The notes: generated by a model from the letters alone, not told the origin. Counted from the first letter of the stretch, positions 34,293 to 45,032 are shown. The stretch is 64,000 nucleotides of DNA from Sequoia sempervirens (GCA_007258455.2 VDFB02254929.1:343239-407238), one strand, 5' to 3'. Made by a program: numbers and translations.

Positions 34293-36026
34293 CTAAAATT
34301 GCTTGACCCCAAGCAATCTCCACTGCAAACAAAGTCCAATCCTCGGAAGGCCCCAAAGGAAAACTGTGTAATGTCCCACACATCTCGAACTATCTCTTGT
34401 AGCATCATCAAACTCAACTGCGCAATCAATGCCTGGATCCCAAACCCAGAGTGAAAATCTGTCGTGACGGTCCTCCTCAGGCTGCCACTGTGCTCTACGG
34501 CCTCCAACTTCACCATGCTGAGAATAGTGAAGTGACCCATTGGGACCCATCCCATACTCGATGCCAAAGCTGTCGCCACTGGGATCCCAATACAATATGA
34601 ATCTACATCCATCCGTCATGCAGAGATAAAATCTCCTAGAAGCATCTACTGTCCTGAATCTCTCCCTGTCCTCTGCTAAATACTCACGGATGTGATAACT
34701 GTCCAAACCATCATGCCAACTAACACCATAGTCGCCCTGTAACCATGTATCTGTATGAAAAATCTGCGACATAGAAGTATCAAGCCCTGTCGAATACATA
34801 TCGCCATGATGTAAAACAGACTGCTGCCCCTGCAAGTAATACCCCGCAAACTGCTGATTCAAGTACCTGCATCCGCTAATCCCATCTTGTGAAGATGGTA
34901 ACTCTGCACACCGTAATGAATCACTCCCCTCGACTGTACCAAGAGAATCACCCTGTGCACAAGTATGGTGCATCGAATCATGTACAGGTGGATCAAAGAC
35001 AAAACTGTAAGCACTCCTCACCGTGTACACCTCATTGAACTCCTCTGTGAGTGTGGTTTGGAATTGCGATGCACTGGAACAATCCCAAACACTACGATCA
35101 TCACCCAACCTGGAACTAGTATCAAGAGTACGATCAACCTCCAACTCGAAGAGTGGATTATCATAGACCAAACCACCATCAAATTCAAATAATGGATTGT
35201 TCACAAACTGCACAATCACTCCATCCTGATCTGAATCATCCATCTCTGAATCGCTGGAATAATAAAATGAATTGTACTCCTGACTTGGCTCAACCAGCTG
35301 CCTATCATAGTCAACTGAATCTGATGAAAAGACTGATTTGCTTCCAGGAGAGGAAAACAAATCATCACAAGTACCAATCTCCCAACTGGATGAGACTCTG
35401 GATATCTGCTGTGAAGATGGACAAGTGTCGAGGGTTGTCACACAACTCTCCAGTGTATCAACAACCATGTCACAGGAACTATCAATGAGCTGCCCTGCAT
35501 CACCTATCACAGAACTAATGTCGAGAGGACCTGGTGCAACGCGTGGCTCACTGCAACTCTCATCTAGTGTACTCATCCTTTCTGTACCAACTGCTCCTGT
35601 GTCTGTGCTGGATGTAACCTCATCCTCGACATCTCCCTCTCGGCTATGAACCATGGGTGTATACTCCTCACCAACCACTGCCATGCAAGACTGAACGATA
35701 CCCAAAGGTGGTGAAGATTGTGCCAAACTCAACGCCACGGTAAGCCTCTCAATCTGTAACTGTGACTCACGAAGAGCCAACTGGGTGCTTTGCAATGAAT
35801 CCATAGTCACCTCACGCTCATGAGTGAGCTCATCGATCCGCTCCTCTTTTCCCTTCCATGCATCATAACAAATGCAATCCCACTCGAGAAGGAAATCCCT
35901 GTCTGCTAGTAATCTGAGGTAATTTTGCTTCATCGTTCCAATTGCTTCTCGGAGTGCATGTATCACTGCAAGGGACAAACCACTATCACTGTGCTCATCT
36001 GTCGAAGGGACTCCAACTGTAGGTAG
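34293..36026 (-). CDS. R1 ORF2, acidic protein of unknown function
   Basis: The frame is open from 36026 (after a TGA at 36027-36029) to a stop at 34293, overlapping the end of ORF1 by about 30 bases in another frame. No ATG is near the front, so it may be reached by frameshift or internal initiation, or may be decayed. The first 85 or so residues look like a coiled coil (HALREAIGTMKQNYLRLLAD, RESQLQIERLTVALSLAQ). The middle is rich in S, D and E, with a repeated NPLFEF/NPLFEL motif. The end is rich in W, D and G (RFILYWDPSGDSFGIEYG, SLWVWDPGIDC). I recognise no family; length is about 577 codons. Confidence 0.6.
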   Translation of the reverse strand, partial: LPTVGVPSTDEHSDSGLSLAVIHALREAIGTMKQNYLRLLADRDFLLEWDCICYDAWKGKEERIDELTHEREVTMDSLQSTQLALRESQLQIERLTVALSLAQSSPPLGIVQSCMAVVGEEYTPMVHSREGDVEDEVTSSTDTGAVGTERMSTLDESCSEPRVAPGPLDISSVIGDAGQLIDSSCDMVVDTLESCVTTLDTCPSSQQISRVSSSWEIGTCDDLFSSPGSKSVFSSDSVDYDRQLVEPSQEYNSFYYSSDSEMDDSDQDGVIVQFVNNPLFEFDGGLVYDNPLFELEVDRTLDTSSRLGDDRSVWDCSSASQFQTTLTEEFNEVYTVRSAYSFVFDPPVHDSMHHTCAQGDSLGTVEGSDSLRCAELPSSQDGISGCRYLNQQFAGYYLQGQQSVLHHGDMYSTGLDTSMSQIFHTDTWLQGDYGVSWHDGLDSYHIREYLAEDRERFRTVDASRRFYLCMTDGCRFILYWDPSGDSFGIEYGMGPNGSLHYSQHGEVGGRRAQWQPEEDRHDRFSLWVWDPGIDCAVEFDDATRDSSRCVGHYTVFLWGLPRIGLCLQWRLLGVKQF

Positions 36027-37458
36027 TCAACATCTGACGAGCAACGTCAAAATGCTCAAGGGCGGTAGCAATCATAGTGTCATCCACATGTAGTTGCCCA
36101 ACCAAATGATGAGGATTCTGAAGCTTACGACCCCCATACAAGATATCCTGTTCACCATATGCACTATGATACGACGCTGATCCGTCATCGCTCACCTCAT
36201 GATAAGCAGCATCATGTGTGCTTTCATCAACGCACACCTCAACACTTAAGGTACTGCTGCTCGGTACCTCAAAGGATGGCTCAACTGGTATGGTAGAAGT
36301 TGCTGGTATGACAGTATCTTCACACGCTTCTACTCCACAAGTAACTGCATGCTCATCCAACGCATGATCCCGGGATTCCATATCATCATATGAATCCTCT
36401 AGCTGATTTTCAAAGGTCTGATCCAGAAAATCAGACTCACCATGATATAAATTCTCAACACCTATTGCATCTGTAATACCCAACTCTTGAGTCTCTTCAC
36501 ATGACAACTCAATAGGGTTATTTTGCAACTCTGAAACCTCTGTTGTGTCATGCTCACGCGAAGTTTCGCCAACGCTGTCATAAAAATCAGAAGTAGCCTC
36601 CATCGTAGAAACTTCTTGAGTCTCCTCCTGCAAAGATGATGTAGGTAGATCATTACTCATAGCCGTGCTAGTGTGTTCACGAACCAAATCAGCACTTCTA
36701 TCAAATTCATCATATAAATTTCTGCCCTCTTGATAGGAAACTGAAGATATCAAATCATTCTGACGAAAAGTGGTATTATCCTTATGTGTAGATTCTCTGT
36801 CCTTTCCAGGTGTAAACAACTCACGAGCTGTAGTGAGATATCTCTGTTTTTCAAACTCCGTCTTATGGCCAAGACTCGGGTGCACATCCACATAACTTAT
36901 GAAAGGAAGTTTTTCTTTAATCTTCTGAGGTAGAATGCTATATTCCCTGAACATGCCAATCACTTCGCTTTTTGTGTTTTGTGGTGTTCTGTCAATAGAG
37001 ATCCTTTCGCTACTCTCAGGTGATACTAACTGCCACTCGTTGTTCGCTGTCCTAAATGTACCGGCGAACAAACCCTCATGCCTTTCACCTGTTACAACCT
37101 CATCGGGTTCCTGTCTCGTGAAAGTGGGCCTAGTAGGCCTATCTGCTGTCCGTGACACTGACCTAGGAGCTCTCCGTGAACTTGCAACACTCCTGTCATC
37201 GTCACGATGTGGTGACGGTCTCCTCGGAGTATCCAGTCTCTGAAGTGCAACTGCCAACTGCTGTAATACACCATTTGACCGCCGTTGACCTGCACTAAGT
37301 TCTCTGAGTGCATGCAAGACCTCTGCACGGTTCTGACCTCTGTTATTGTAAGGAGTCTCTGTTCTAAGATTAACTGTTTTATCAGTCCTGTAATTCCTGT
37401 CAGTTCTGTCAGCCATGTTTCTCGGCTGCCAGATCGAACCCGGTTGCCTGTCAACCAA
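35995..37458 (-). CDS. R1 ORF1, gag-like N-terminus with acidic tail
   Basis: 487 codons, ATG at 37458 with another ATG at codon 15. Residues 1-130 are basic and arginine-rich (RAEVLHALRELSAGQRRSNG, RLDTPRRPSPHRDD, then SRRAPRSVSRTADRPTRP). This helix-plus-basic layout resembles the start of gypsy gag, but no zinc knuckle follows. After EYSILPQKIKEKLPF the protein becomes acidic and rich in S, T and E. It begins about 90 bases after the primer-binding site, where gag normally starts. I infer a gag-derived or packaging role. Confidence 0.65.
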   Translation of the reverse strand: MVDRQPGSIWQPRNMADRTDRNYRTDKTVNLRTETPYNNRGQNRAEVLHALRELSAGQRRSNGVLQQLAVALQRLDTPRRPSPHRDDDRSVASSRRAPRSVSRTADRPTRPTFTRQEPDEVVTGERHEGLFAGTFRTANNEWQLVSPESSERISIDRTPQNTKSEVIGMFREYSILPQKIKEKLPFISYVDVHPSLGHKTEFEKQRYLTTARELFTPGKDRESTHKDNTTFRQNDLISSVSYQEGRNLYDEFDRSADLVREHTSTAMSNDLPTSSLQEETQEVSTMEATSDFYDSVGETSREHDTTEVSELQNNPIELSCEETQELGITDAIGVENLYHGESDFLDQTFENQLEDSYDDMESRDHALDEHAVTCGVEACEDTVIPATSTIPVEPSFEVPSSSTLSVEVCVDESTHDAAYHEVSDDGSASYHSAYGEQDILYGGRKLQNPHHLVGQLHVDDTMIATALEHFDVARQMLTTYSWSPFDR

Positions 37459-37544
37459 AGCTCGCCTGAATAAATAAATACCTGATAAGGCCCAAACTGT
37501 TCCGGCTGCAGAAGACGGCTAAACCCTCAGGATGGCAGGATTTA

Positions 37545-37556
37545 GCTCTGATACCA
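37545..37556 (-). other. R1 primer-binding site
   Basis: TGGTATCAGAGC on the minus strand, one base from the 5' LTR; initiator Met tRNA type. Confidence 0.9.
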
Positions 37557-37557
37557 C

Positions 37558-39125
37558 TGTAGAAACCCCAGTTTCCCCTATTCTCCGGATTCGACAGTTT
37601 TGTTTGACTTTCTGAAGGTTTTAGGTTTTTTTGCAAATTTTGAAGTTTTTGAACATTAAATGGAAATGGCGATTTTTGCAATAACTTGAAATAAATTCAC
37701 TAAAAATTGTATAACCCTAATAATCAAGAAATCTTTTGAGAATATAGATGCCAGACTTTTATTTATTCTACTGAGACGGTTACATTGATGATCTGACAAC
37801 ATGCAAAGCAAAAAGCAAGGATTTTTTTAAAAACCTGATTTTCTGATACAGCAATAAATGAACAGCTGAAAGGGTACGGCTGCAATAAATGATGGCTCTC
37901 CTCCAAACTGATAGTTGCAGATGATTCCCTGAATGTTGGCGCCTCTTTTGATGAAAGAATGAAACAAATATTAGAGGCGTTCCTCAGTAGATGAAGAAAC
38001 ACATCTATCCAAGCAAGTACGGCCTGTCATGGTGGTACGGCCTGCTGCTGCACTACATAAAGATTGTACGGCTCACTTTTAATCAATGTTTAAGCTCTGT
38101 AAACAGGTGCGCCTGATAGAATTATTTCCTCCGGATTGAAACCCTGGCAAAACCCTCTGAGTTCGAATCACTTAGAAACTTAAAGGTGTACGGCCAAGTA
38201 CAAATCTGGTACGGCCTGGTACACAGCTGCAATAAATGCAAAATTTCAGCTCTTCTCAGAATTCCCAGTTTCAGGCAAAATAGTCGCCTTCTGATGACGA
38301 TTCTTCTGGTATAATAACACCCCTCTGAAACCCTGATGAATTAAACTTCTGTGAAACTCTGTGATGTTCAATGATTTCCTCTGGATGAAGAAATCTCACG
38401 ACTGGCAGTAAATCAGGTGATATCTCACACCCTCTGAACTGATTCAATGGAGATGGCTCGTTCTCCAAGAATTTTGAGATGAAACCCTAAGGCTTCCGTT
38501 CTCTGACGAAGTCTGATCAATTTCTGATTCTCAAATGTCATAATGGCTCAGAAACCAATGCAAAACCCTTCTTAAGCTGAAAAGTGCGATTTCCTTAAGA
38601 ATAGGGTATTAATTAAATATTCACATTTTAATCTTTTAATAATTCCATAGTCTCTGTGAAATATTTAATAATAATTATTAATTACCAAACTGGCCCCTTC
38701 TGATGATGGGCGCACCCCTCAAGGCAGATAACTTAAGTTATAATTTTAAATTATAACTTTATATTATAAACATTAAATAATTAATATTTAATTAATGACA
38801 TTAAATATTAATATCTTCCTCGTTTCTAACCCGATGACTGATCCGTCTGCTGCTGACGAACTCTGAAGTGATTCCTGACGCCGCCAAAGCCATACTGCTA
38901 AAAATAGCAGGGGTCCCACGCTGCCTGCCAGGAACTGCTAAAAATAGCAATTTTGCAAAAAGGTCTCCGATCGAGCCCAAACGAAGGCCAATTGATCAAC
39001 ACTGCCAATCTGACGCTGAGCCAAGCTCCGAAACGACCCTCTAACCACTCTCTCAGCCTACGAGGGTCTCATGATAGGCCAATCTCACGACCACTGATGC
39101 TCGCCAAAAAAATGGGGACATGACA
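37558..39125 (-). repeat. R1 5' LTR
   Basis: 1568 bp, nearly identical to 32714-34281. CTAAAAATAG sites at 38898-38907 and 38938-38947. Confidence 0.95.
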
Positions 39126-39130
39126 GTTTC

Positions 39131-39406
39131 CCCCCTCAACTTCACCACAAACCTCCTTATTTTTGCACTTTACACGCGGATAGGAGGGTTTTGCCTTTTT
39201 AGTAGAGGGTTTCTTCCCACCAAAAGAGGGAGTGTAGTCTAAGTTAGTGTGGTACCCATACGACCATGCCTCAGACTCCTCAATTTCCGTCCCCTCACTC
39301 TCAGCCACCTCCTCAATCTGGCATTTTCCACTCCCCTTCTTTTTCGACTTGACAGAATCAAGTGGATGAGGGGCTTCAAAAACATAGTTAGCTTTAATGT
39401 GATCCA
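39131..39406 (-). pseudogene. L extra ORF, middle part
   Basis: This short segment is caught between R1 and S2. It reads HIKANYVFEAPHPLDSVKSK, then AESEGTEIEESEAWSYGYHT and a lysine-rich stretch KKPSTKKAKPSYPRVKCK. It continues in frame on either side once R1, S2 and their TSDs are taken into account. Confidence 0.6.
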
Positions 39407-39989
39407 TGTTGTACCCAAAAATTAAATTTTTTTGTTACACTTATACATTTTGAAGAAATGAGTAAAAGTCTTGTTAAAACTGTCAAAAACGTCAAAATTT
39501 GGGTGTGCATGTCTTGCATGAGGGGTTAAAATGTGAAATTTCCAAAATCTGACGATCTGAGTCCGCTTAGAGCGACCTAATCTACAAAACCCAGATCTCA
39601 GTTTTTCATCTCTACTTTTTAGGAAAACTGCTATTTTTAGAAATTTCCTAAAAATAGTATCTTTTTCTGGGTTTTTCTGGGTTTCTTTTGAAATGGATAT
39701 TGGCAAAACTTTCTAAAAATAGAAAGTTGGTCTGTTAGAGTTCAAATTGATTTTGATTGGCTCAAAATACTTCCATATTAGGCTGGTGCAGTCAGAATAT
39801 CAAAAAGATCAGTTTTGCCCTAGTGGGTCTATTTTGCTTTTTCAGAAGCATATCAGGAGCTCTGAGGTCATCAATGGAGGTCAGTCAGCTGCTAGGCGTC
39901 AGATTCAACACTCAGGCGTTCAACAGGAGGTGAGTTGGTAGGCAAGCACGAAGAATGAGGAAAGGTGGTGAAAACTATGAAAAATATTC

Positions 39990-41400
39990 TAACACTGCTT
40001 GTCATGGGTGCCCATCTTTTTAGGGCATTAAATGTTGAAATTTAGGTTTAAGCCTCCAAGCAAAGTTGCTCAGTCTTCTTCCAGCTTCGCTACGAATCCA
40101 ACGGTGTAGTCATCGGATCATCCAGTCATCCGGGATTCAAGATCAAACAGGGAGGATTCAAACAAAAGTCAAAATGAAAAAGAATGAAAATCACCAAAAT
40201 TTGATTAAGTCTGGGAACTTTGGGTGCCCTAGGTGCCCAACTTTTTGAAGGGGAAAGTCTAGTAGTTAGGGTTTGCTAAAATGCTCAATCTCTCCAGAAT
40301 TCAGTCTGCTTCGCAACAAATATCTTTGTCAGGGCATCCGACTGGCCAATCTCAGGCAAATCTAGATCAGAGTTGAAGGTATAGAATGAAGGTTTGAATC
40401 TGAAGATAAAATCTAATGAAATTTTTTCTAAGTCTGGAGCACATGGGCGCCCCTGAAGGAGAAAGGCGCCCAAGTTTTTGAGTGTCCAAACAGATGAATC
40501 CGCTAGTGAAGCTCTAACGTGACTTCGTTAGATTTGATCAAGCTTTCTAACAAGATCTCCAACACGTCAATTCGAGATGGTAGTTGTCAGATGCAAAAGG
40601 CTGAACAGAGGGTTTGACGAGAGTGAAATTTTGAAAATCAAAAGCAAGGTGAAAATGCAAGAAAATATTCTAAGTATGGTTGAGTTGGGCGCCCCCAGCC
40701 AAGAAGGGCGCTCAAGCTTTTGAAGGCCCAAATTCAACTTTTTGATGAAGTTGCTCCCAGAGAACCCTCTCCAAAATCTTCTCAGCTTTGCGACAAGCTC
40801 AACCATCAGCCAATCCGAGCTCCGGGTCACCAAATCAGGCAGGATCATCTGTAGAAGAGAAAAGATGAAGAAATGCTGAAAATGGCTAAGTCTAGTCAAG
40901 TTGGGCATCCCTAGAGAGAAAGGGCACCCAAACTTTTGAGGTCAGAAATGATGGAATTTGCCAATACACCGCCTAAGATCACCTCGTTGGTTTTAGCCAA
41001 GCTATCTAGTGAACTTGTCAGCCAATTAGTTGGATCAGCGTAACTCCCAGAACAGAGATTTCATTAGAAGATCAGAGAGAAATGAAGGAATTAAAAATCA
41101 TGAAAAAATGGCTTACTCTGGACAAATGGGCGCCCCTAGAGGAAATAGGCTCCCACGAATTTGAAGGTCAAAATGAAGTTTTTCACCAGAGACGCCTCCA
41201 GAATGGTCTTCTCAAAATTAGTCGAGCTTCGCGATGAATCATCCAGCTCGTCCATCAGATCAATCTGGAAGCTGAAGATCAGGGTCAAAGCAGGGGTTCA
41301 AAATGGTGAAAAGATAAAAACCCTGGAAAATTGGTTAAGTCTGGAAGAAGTTGGCCCCCGTAGCCAAGAAGGGCGCCCAACTTGCCATGCCTTAGTCAAA
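39990..41400. repeat. S2 tandem block with GGGCGCCC palindromes
   Basis: Seven diverged units with cores at about 40005, 40222, 40445, 40687, 40903, 41126 and 41352; spacing is 216-242 bp. Typical paired cores read GGGCGCCCCTGAAGGAGAAA followed by GGCGCCCA. Confidence 0.85.
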
Positions 41401-42270
41401 ATTTTCACATTTTCAAAATTGCAAGTTGAAAGATGAATGTCTAAATTCATTGAATAGGCTGATTTTAGGGTTTTGAATATTAAAGCAAAAGAAAACAAAG
41501 CTATTTCAAACCCTAAGTCTATTTAAAACATCTCTTCCTTTCAATCTTCATCATTTTTGCAGGCGGCGTCCAAAGGAGAAGAGTAGAGCAGCAAATTTGA
41601 AGTTTTATTTCAAGATCCAAGAGCTCAAGGTTGCTGATTCTTCATCAATTTTTTCAGACCAGCAACATAAGGCCTTGCTTTTTCATGCGTTTTTCATCCA
41701 GAAGATCAAATTTTTCAAGAAGAAGGCCAAGATTTTCAATTTTCAGCCATCTGTGTCTTATCATCTCATTCTTTTGAAGAAATTTTCAAGAAGTTCATCA
41801 AGTTGCAGCAGCTGCTTTTTGCTTTGCATGTTAGTGAAATCCTTAGTGCATTCAATTTTTAATCATCTGGGTCCTCTCAAATCAGTCTTCTGAAGAAAAC
41901 CCTTATCACAACTTTTTTCAAGCAAATTTCAAATTATAGGGTTGGCTGCTTTTTCAATCAGCCATTAGTGTTTTTCAAATCTAATCAACTGGGTCCATTT
42001 CTAATTGTATGCTGAACAAAACCCAGGTGCCAACTTTTTTTGTAAAAATTTGAAGAAATTAGGGTTTGCTGCTTTTTTAGTCTAAATTCAAAAATTTCAA
42101 AAACGGACGATCCGGGTTGTCTTGCAACAAAATTCTGAGCAAAACCCATATCTTAGAATTTTTTTCAAAAATTTGTCCATTGGAGAAAAAAAAATCAGCA
42201 TTCTAAAAATAGTTTCTCAAAACTTGTTTGAACCTAGGCGAGTTTACAGTCATTCTTCAAGGATTCCAAA

Positions 42271-42894
42271 ATGGAGCACACTCCCAATGATTTCAAGACC
42301 AAATCAGCTCTCTACTATGATTTCATCAAAACAGCTGAGACGGACTTGCATCACATCAAGCCGGTGTTTGATCTACATGCTTTGGAGAGTGCAGGCAACA
42401 CTTCAATCAGAAACTTGGGACACTCTGGACTCCTCACAGCAACGTCTATTCCTATATCAGTTCAAAGCCTCGAGTTTGTAATCGCCTGCATCAAGCATTA
42501 TAATCCGGCTACAAGGGAGATCCAATCAATTGATGGCAAATTGATCTGCAGTTTGAAACCTGATATGATCGAGAAATGTTTTTCCATTCCCCCTTGGCCT
42601 GAAAGTGTTATTGTCTCAAAGGGAAAATGCGAAAGGATATGGGAGATGCATAAGGAAAAATACAACAAGAAGATTGTACTGAAGTGAATGAAAGAAAAAC
42701 ATAAGATTTTGCCAAGTCACACTTCCATGATGTCAGCAAGGTTTGAAAAAGCGGCCAATGAGGTCGAAGATTTCCTGAGATCAATTGTAAATGGAAAAGA
42801 TATCTTAGAAAAATGCAACTTTGCTATTGATGGGATAGATGCATCGAATCGGGACACAGTTGCCTGCTTTTTAGCAGATGTCATTGAGATTTAA
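42271..42894 (+). CDS. ORF inside the U3 region of giant LTR S2
   Basis: An ATG in good context (AAAATGG) opens 138 codons, ending in a TGA at 42685-42687. The frame then stays open for another 68 codons to a TAA at 42892-42894, so I read it as one 207-codon ORF with one stop. Landmarks are YYDFIKTAETDLHHIKPVFD, REIQSIDGKLICSLKPDMIE, FSIPPWPESVIV and CERIWEMHKEKYNKK. It is related to the G0 ORF (699-1403). It lies upstream of the LTR's own TATA box, so it would be expressed at the 3' end of a genomic transcript or from another promoter. Function unknown. Confidence 0.65.
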
Positions 42895-43133
42895 AGCAAG
42901 CTTTCTTCTAGAAGCTTTCTTTCCACTTTCTTTCTATTCTTGGAGCAATTCTTATCCATTCTTCGAAGAAGAGAAAGAAGATAAATGTAATATTTGGCGT
43001 TTCCCACTTTTCCTGCTTTCTTAGGTGTTAGATGTTATCTTCTTTCTAGATTTAGAAATAAAGCTTGCTTGCTGAGCAATCCCTAGATTGTCAAAGCAAG
43101 GAGATTTTAGGGTTCCCTACTCCTCTGCTTGCT

Positions 43134-43142
43134 TATAAATAA
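43134..43142 (+). promoter_or_regulatory. TATA box of S2
   Basis: TATAAATAA followed by GAGCC, at the position homologous to the G1 LTR TATA boxes. Confidence 0.6.
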
Positions 43143-43864
43143 GAGCCTTTGCTCATTAGTTTTCTTTAACCATGTTAGTGATAACAAAACATTGAGTTAA
43201 GTAACTGCTATTTGTTACTCAGTGTTGTTCAAGTGTGTTTATGATAGCGAATTGTTGAGTCTCTTTTAGCCAACAAGGAGTTGTTGTGATTGCTTTTCCT
43301 ATTGTGTAAGAACAAGTTTTGCAAGCCTCTTTAGCTGCAAGCTCTTGTTCCAAGCATGTGTTTAGTTATTATTGTTCCAGAAGTTTGAGAAATAAAATCA
43401 TGAGCCTCCTTTGCCTTGGTAGTACGTCTTAGATTTCCGTTATTTGTGTTATGTTTTTGTGATCTTAATTTCAACTTACATTGAAGTGTTAATTTCAACT
43501 TACATTGAAGTGTGTAGATGTATGCTGAGAAAGAATTTATTGAAGCACTTTGTCAGAGAAATCAACCTTGTTCATTTCTAGTTTCTCTTGCTTTGCGTAT
43601 TACTTGAGAAGTTAGAAACGTCTTTAACTTAAGTTAGTCGTAGTTGAAGTTCTTAAATTAGAAAATCTCAGCTGTGGCGTTTGTGTTTAATAAACCTTAT
43701 GCTCTAGCTGATCAAAAAGATAGGCAACTTAGTTTTTAGTTTACTTTCTTTCAACACCATCAGCATGAGGGAGCTTCCCCTCCTAATTTGAAGAGCAGTT
43801 TTACTGTGCATAGCTATCTGTTTCAAATACGCATTCCAGAGGTGCAAATTTAAACGCCAACAAT

Positions 43865-44460
43865 TCACGATAAGCAACATTAAACCCTCATGTAAGAAAG
43901 GGTTTCTTGGATTCTTTCTGTAATTTGCAATCCCCTCTTCCAATGAAAGCACCGGATAGAAAGGGAAAGAAATGAGCTTACCGTGATGAAAATGATTGAG
44001 CATCACAAAGTGATGACCATACAAGGTTGAATGCCTGCCATCCAAGGTGAAATAACACATTAGCGCCATGGCAACCTCCTGCCAAATAGGTTTAATCTTT
44101 GACCTATCATATCCGCCATAGTCAAGCCTCACCATTTTTGCTCTCTCTGTCACGGAGAAAATTCAATCTAGCAGCCCTCGAAAGATTTTTGTCTCTGTAG
44201 AACTTTCTACCTTCAATCAAAATCCTAGTTAACTCCGCAATGAATTCCTCACTAATAGTGGTATCCCTGCCAAACATGCTCAGAACCTGGCCATGCCAGG
44301 CGTTGACAAACTCTTTGGAAACGCTTGTTTTAAAGCTATGCAGTCTCTCCATGAAAGGGGTAACCCCTCCCTTCTACAAGATTTCCCACACATCAGCATT
44401 GGCCTTGAATTCATCATAGGAAATCGGCTCCGTTCTGTACCTCTCCCCACCCATCATCGA
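43865..44460 (-). pseudogene. L extra ORF, N-terminal part
   Basis: Starting near an ATG at about 44457, it reads TEPISYDEFKANADVWEIL, a TAG (44374-44376), FMERLHSFKTSVSKEFVNAW and GRDTTISEEFIAELTRIL. After a frameshift near 44140 it gives LDYGGYDRSKIKPIWQEVAM, YFTLDGRHSTLYGHHFVMLN and ISFPFYPVLSLEEGI. It is cut by S2 at 43864. The GRD.TISEEFIAELT stretch loosely resembles the DG...L.P..I.E.F part of the S2 and G0 ORFs, but I cannot prove kinship. Confidence 0.6.
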
Positions 44461-44749
44461 ACATTTCACAAACGCAGAGAGAAACAACAAACAATTGCAA
44501 GTAAACACCAAGGCGAGAGGAAAAAAGCATCCAGAAAGCGTGCGTGCCTACCAAGTGTAGTATTGAGGACAATAATGGTGAAGAGCCTCTTGCATTTATG
44601 ATTTAAATGCCCACAAATTCCAAAGATCTTCACAAGTATGAGGTGTCTAATCAACCAGAGATGGACATGATTACCACACAAGCCTTTAGACGAGGAGACG
44701 ACTTCCTCCAACGAGCTAGGATTTGTCATTATTAAGCAAATTAATTAAA

Positions 44750-45032
44750 TCGATGGGCAGGTTATCATTAGCATCCTAGTATCTAGCTGACGTCACCCCA
44801 TGGTTCACCATCCAGTCAGCCACCCCATTCGCCTCATGAAAGGCGTGGGATATATACACCTCATTAAAATCATGCAACATAGCTCGGGTGTCCAAAATAA
44901 AGGTTTCAATAGTCCATGAAGGAGGAGAGCAATTCTTAAGGCAGTTAATTATATTTAGAGAGTCCCCTTTGACCCATAAATTTGAGATCCCCTTCTCCCT
45001 AGCCAGCTTTATGCCATGATAGGCTGTTGCAT
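44750..45032 (-). pseudogene. LINE-type RNase H fragment at the 5' edge of L
   Basis: The frame reads YHGIKLAREKGISNLWVKGD, LNIINCLKNCSPPSWTIETF, then HAFHEANGVADWMVNHG. The V.GDS..II..L core and the H..REAN..AD end are typical of the RNase H at the C-terminus of plant L1-type ORF2. A TAG at 44776-44778 follows. RT, endonuclease and the first RNase H residues are absent. Confidence 0.75.

Larger units (their letters stand above)
32714..39125 (-). mobile_element. R1: young LTR retrotransposon with two novel ORFs and no pol
   Basis: The LTRs are 32714-34281 and 37558-39125, 1568 bp each, with only about 18-20 differences by eye (near 1%). Ends are TGTAGAAACCCC and GGGGACATGACA on the plus strand, with a perfect TSD GTTTC (32709-32713 and 39126-39130). 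The primer-binding site TGGTATCAGAGC is at 37545-37556. The polypurine tract TTTTAGGGAGGGCGGAC adjoins the 3' LTR at 34282. Two long minus-strand ORFs fill the 3.28-kb interior. No protease, RT, RNase H or integrase is visible. Large non-autonomous LTR (LARD-like) with coding capacity is the best class. Confidence 0.95.
39407..43864 (+). mobile_element. S2: 4.46-kb solo LTR carrying an ORF
   Basis: It starts TGTTGTACCC and ends CGCCAACA, the same ends as the G1 LTR in opposite orientation, and is flanked by ATCCA (39402-39406) and ATTCA (43865-43869), a TSD with one C-to-T change. The flanks join two halves of the L reading frame. It contains GGGCGCCC repeats (39990-41400), an ORF (42271-42894), a TATA box (43134-43142) and the R/U5 part. 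It is about 0.85 kb longer than the G1 right LTR, mostly at the ORF. Confidence 0.85.
31590..45032 (-). mobile_element. L: 5'-truncated non-LTR-like insertion carrying an extra ORF
   Basis: An 11-bp duplication, AGATGAATTCT (31579-31589 and 45033-45043), flanks this insert. Without R1 and S2 it is about 2.56 kb. On the minus strand it starts abruptly inside a LINE-type RNase H, then has a long unknown ORF, and ends with TTGTTAATCAAAAACTG and no long A-tail. The variable-length duplication and 5' truncation suggest target-primed insertion. The poor A-tail is the weak point. A LINE that carried a downstream host sequence is an alternative. Confidence 0.65.

Noticed and set aside
35153..35649. 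Plus-strand open frames of about 100 codons inside R1
   Set aside because: Antisense to R1 ORF2.
44293..44601. 102-codon plus-strand open frame
   Set aside because: Antisense to the N-terminal part of the L extra ORF.
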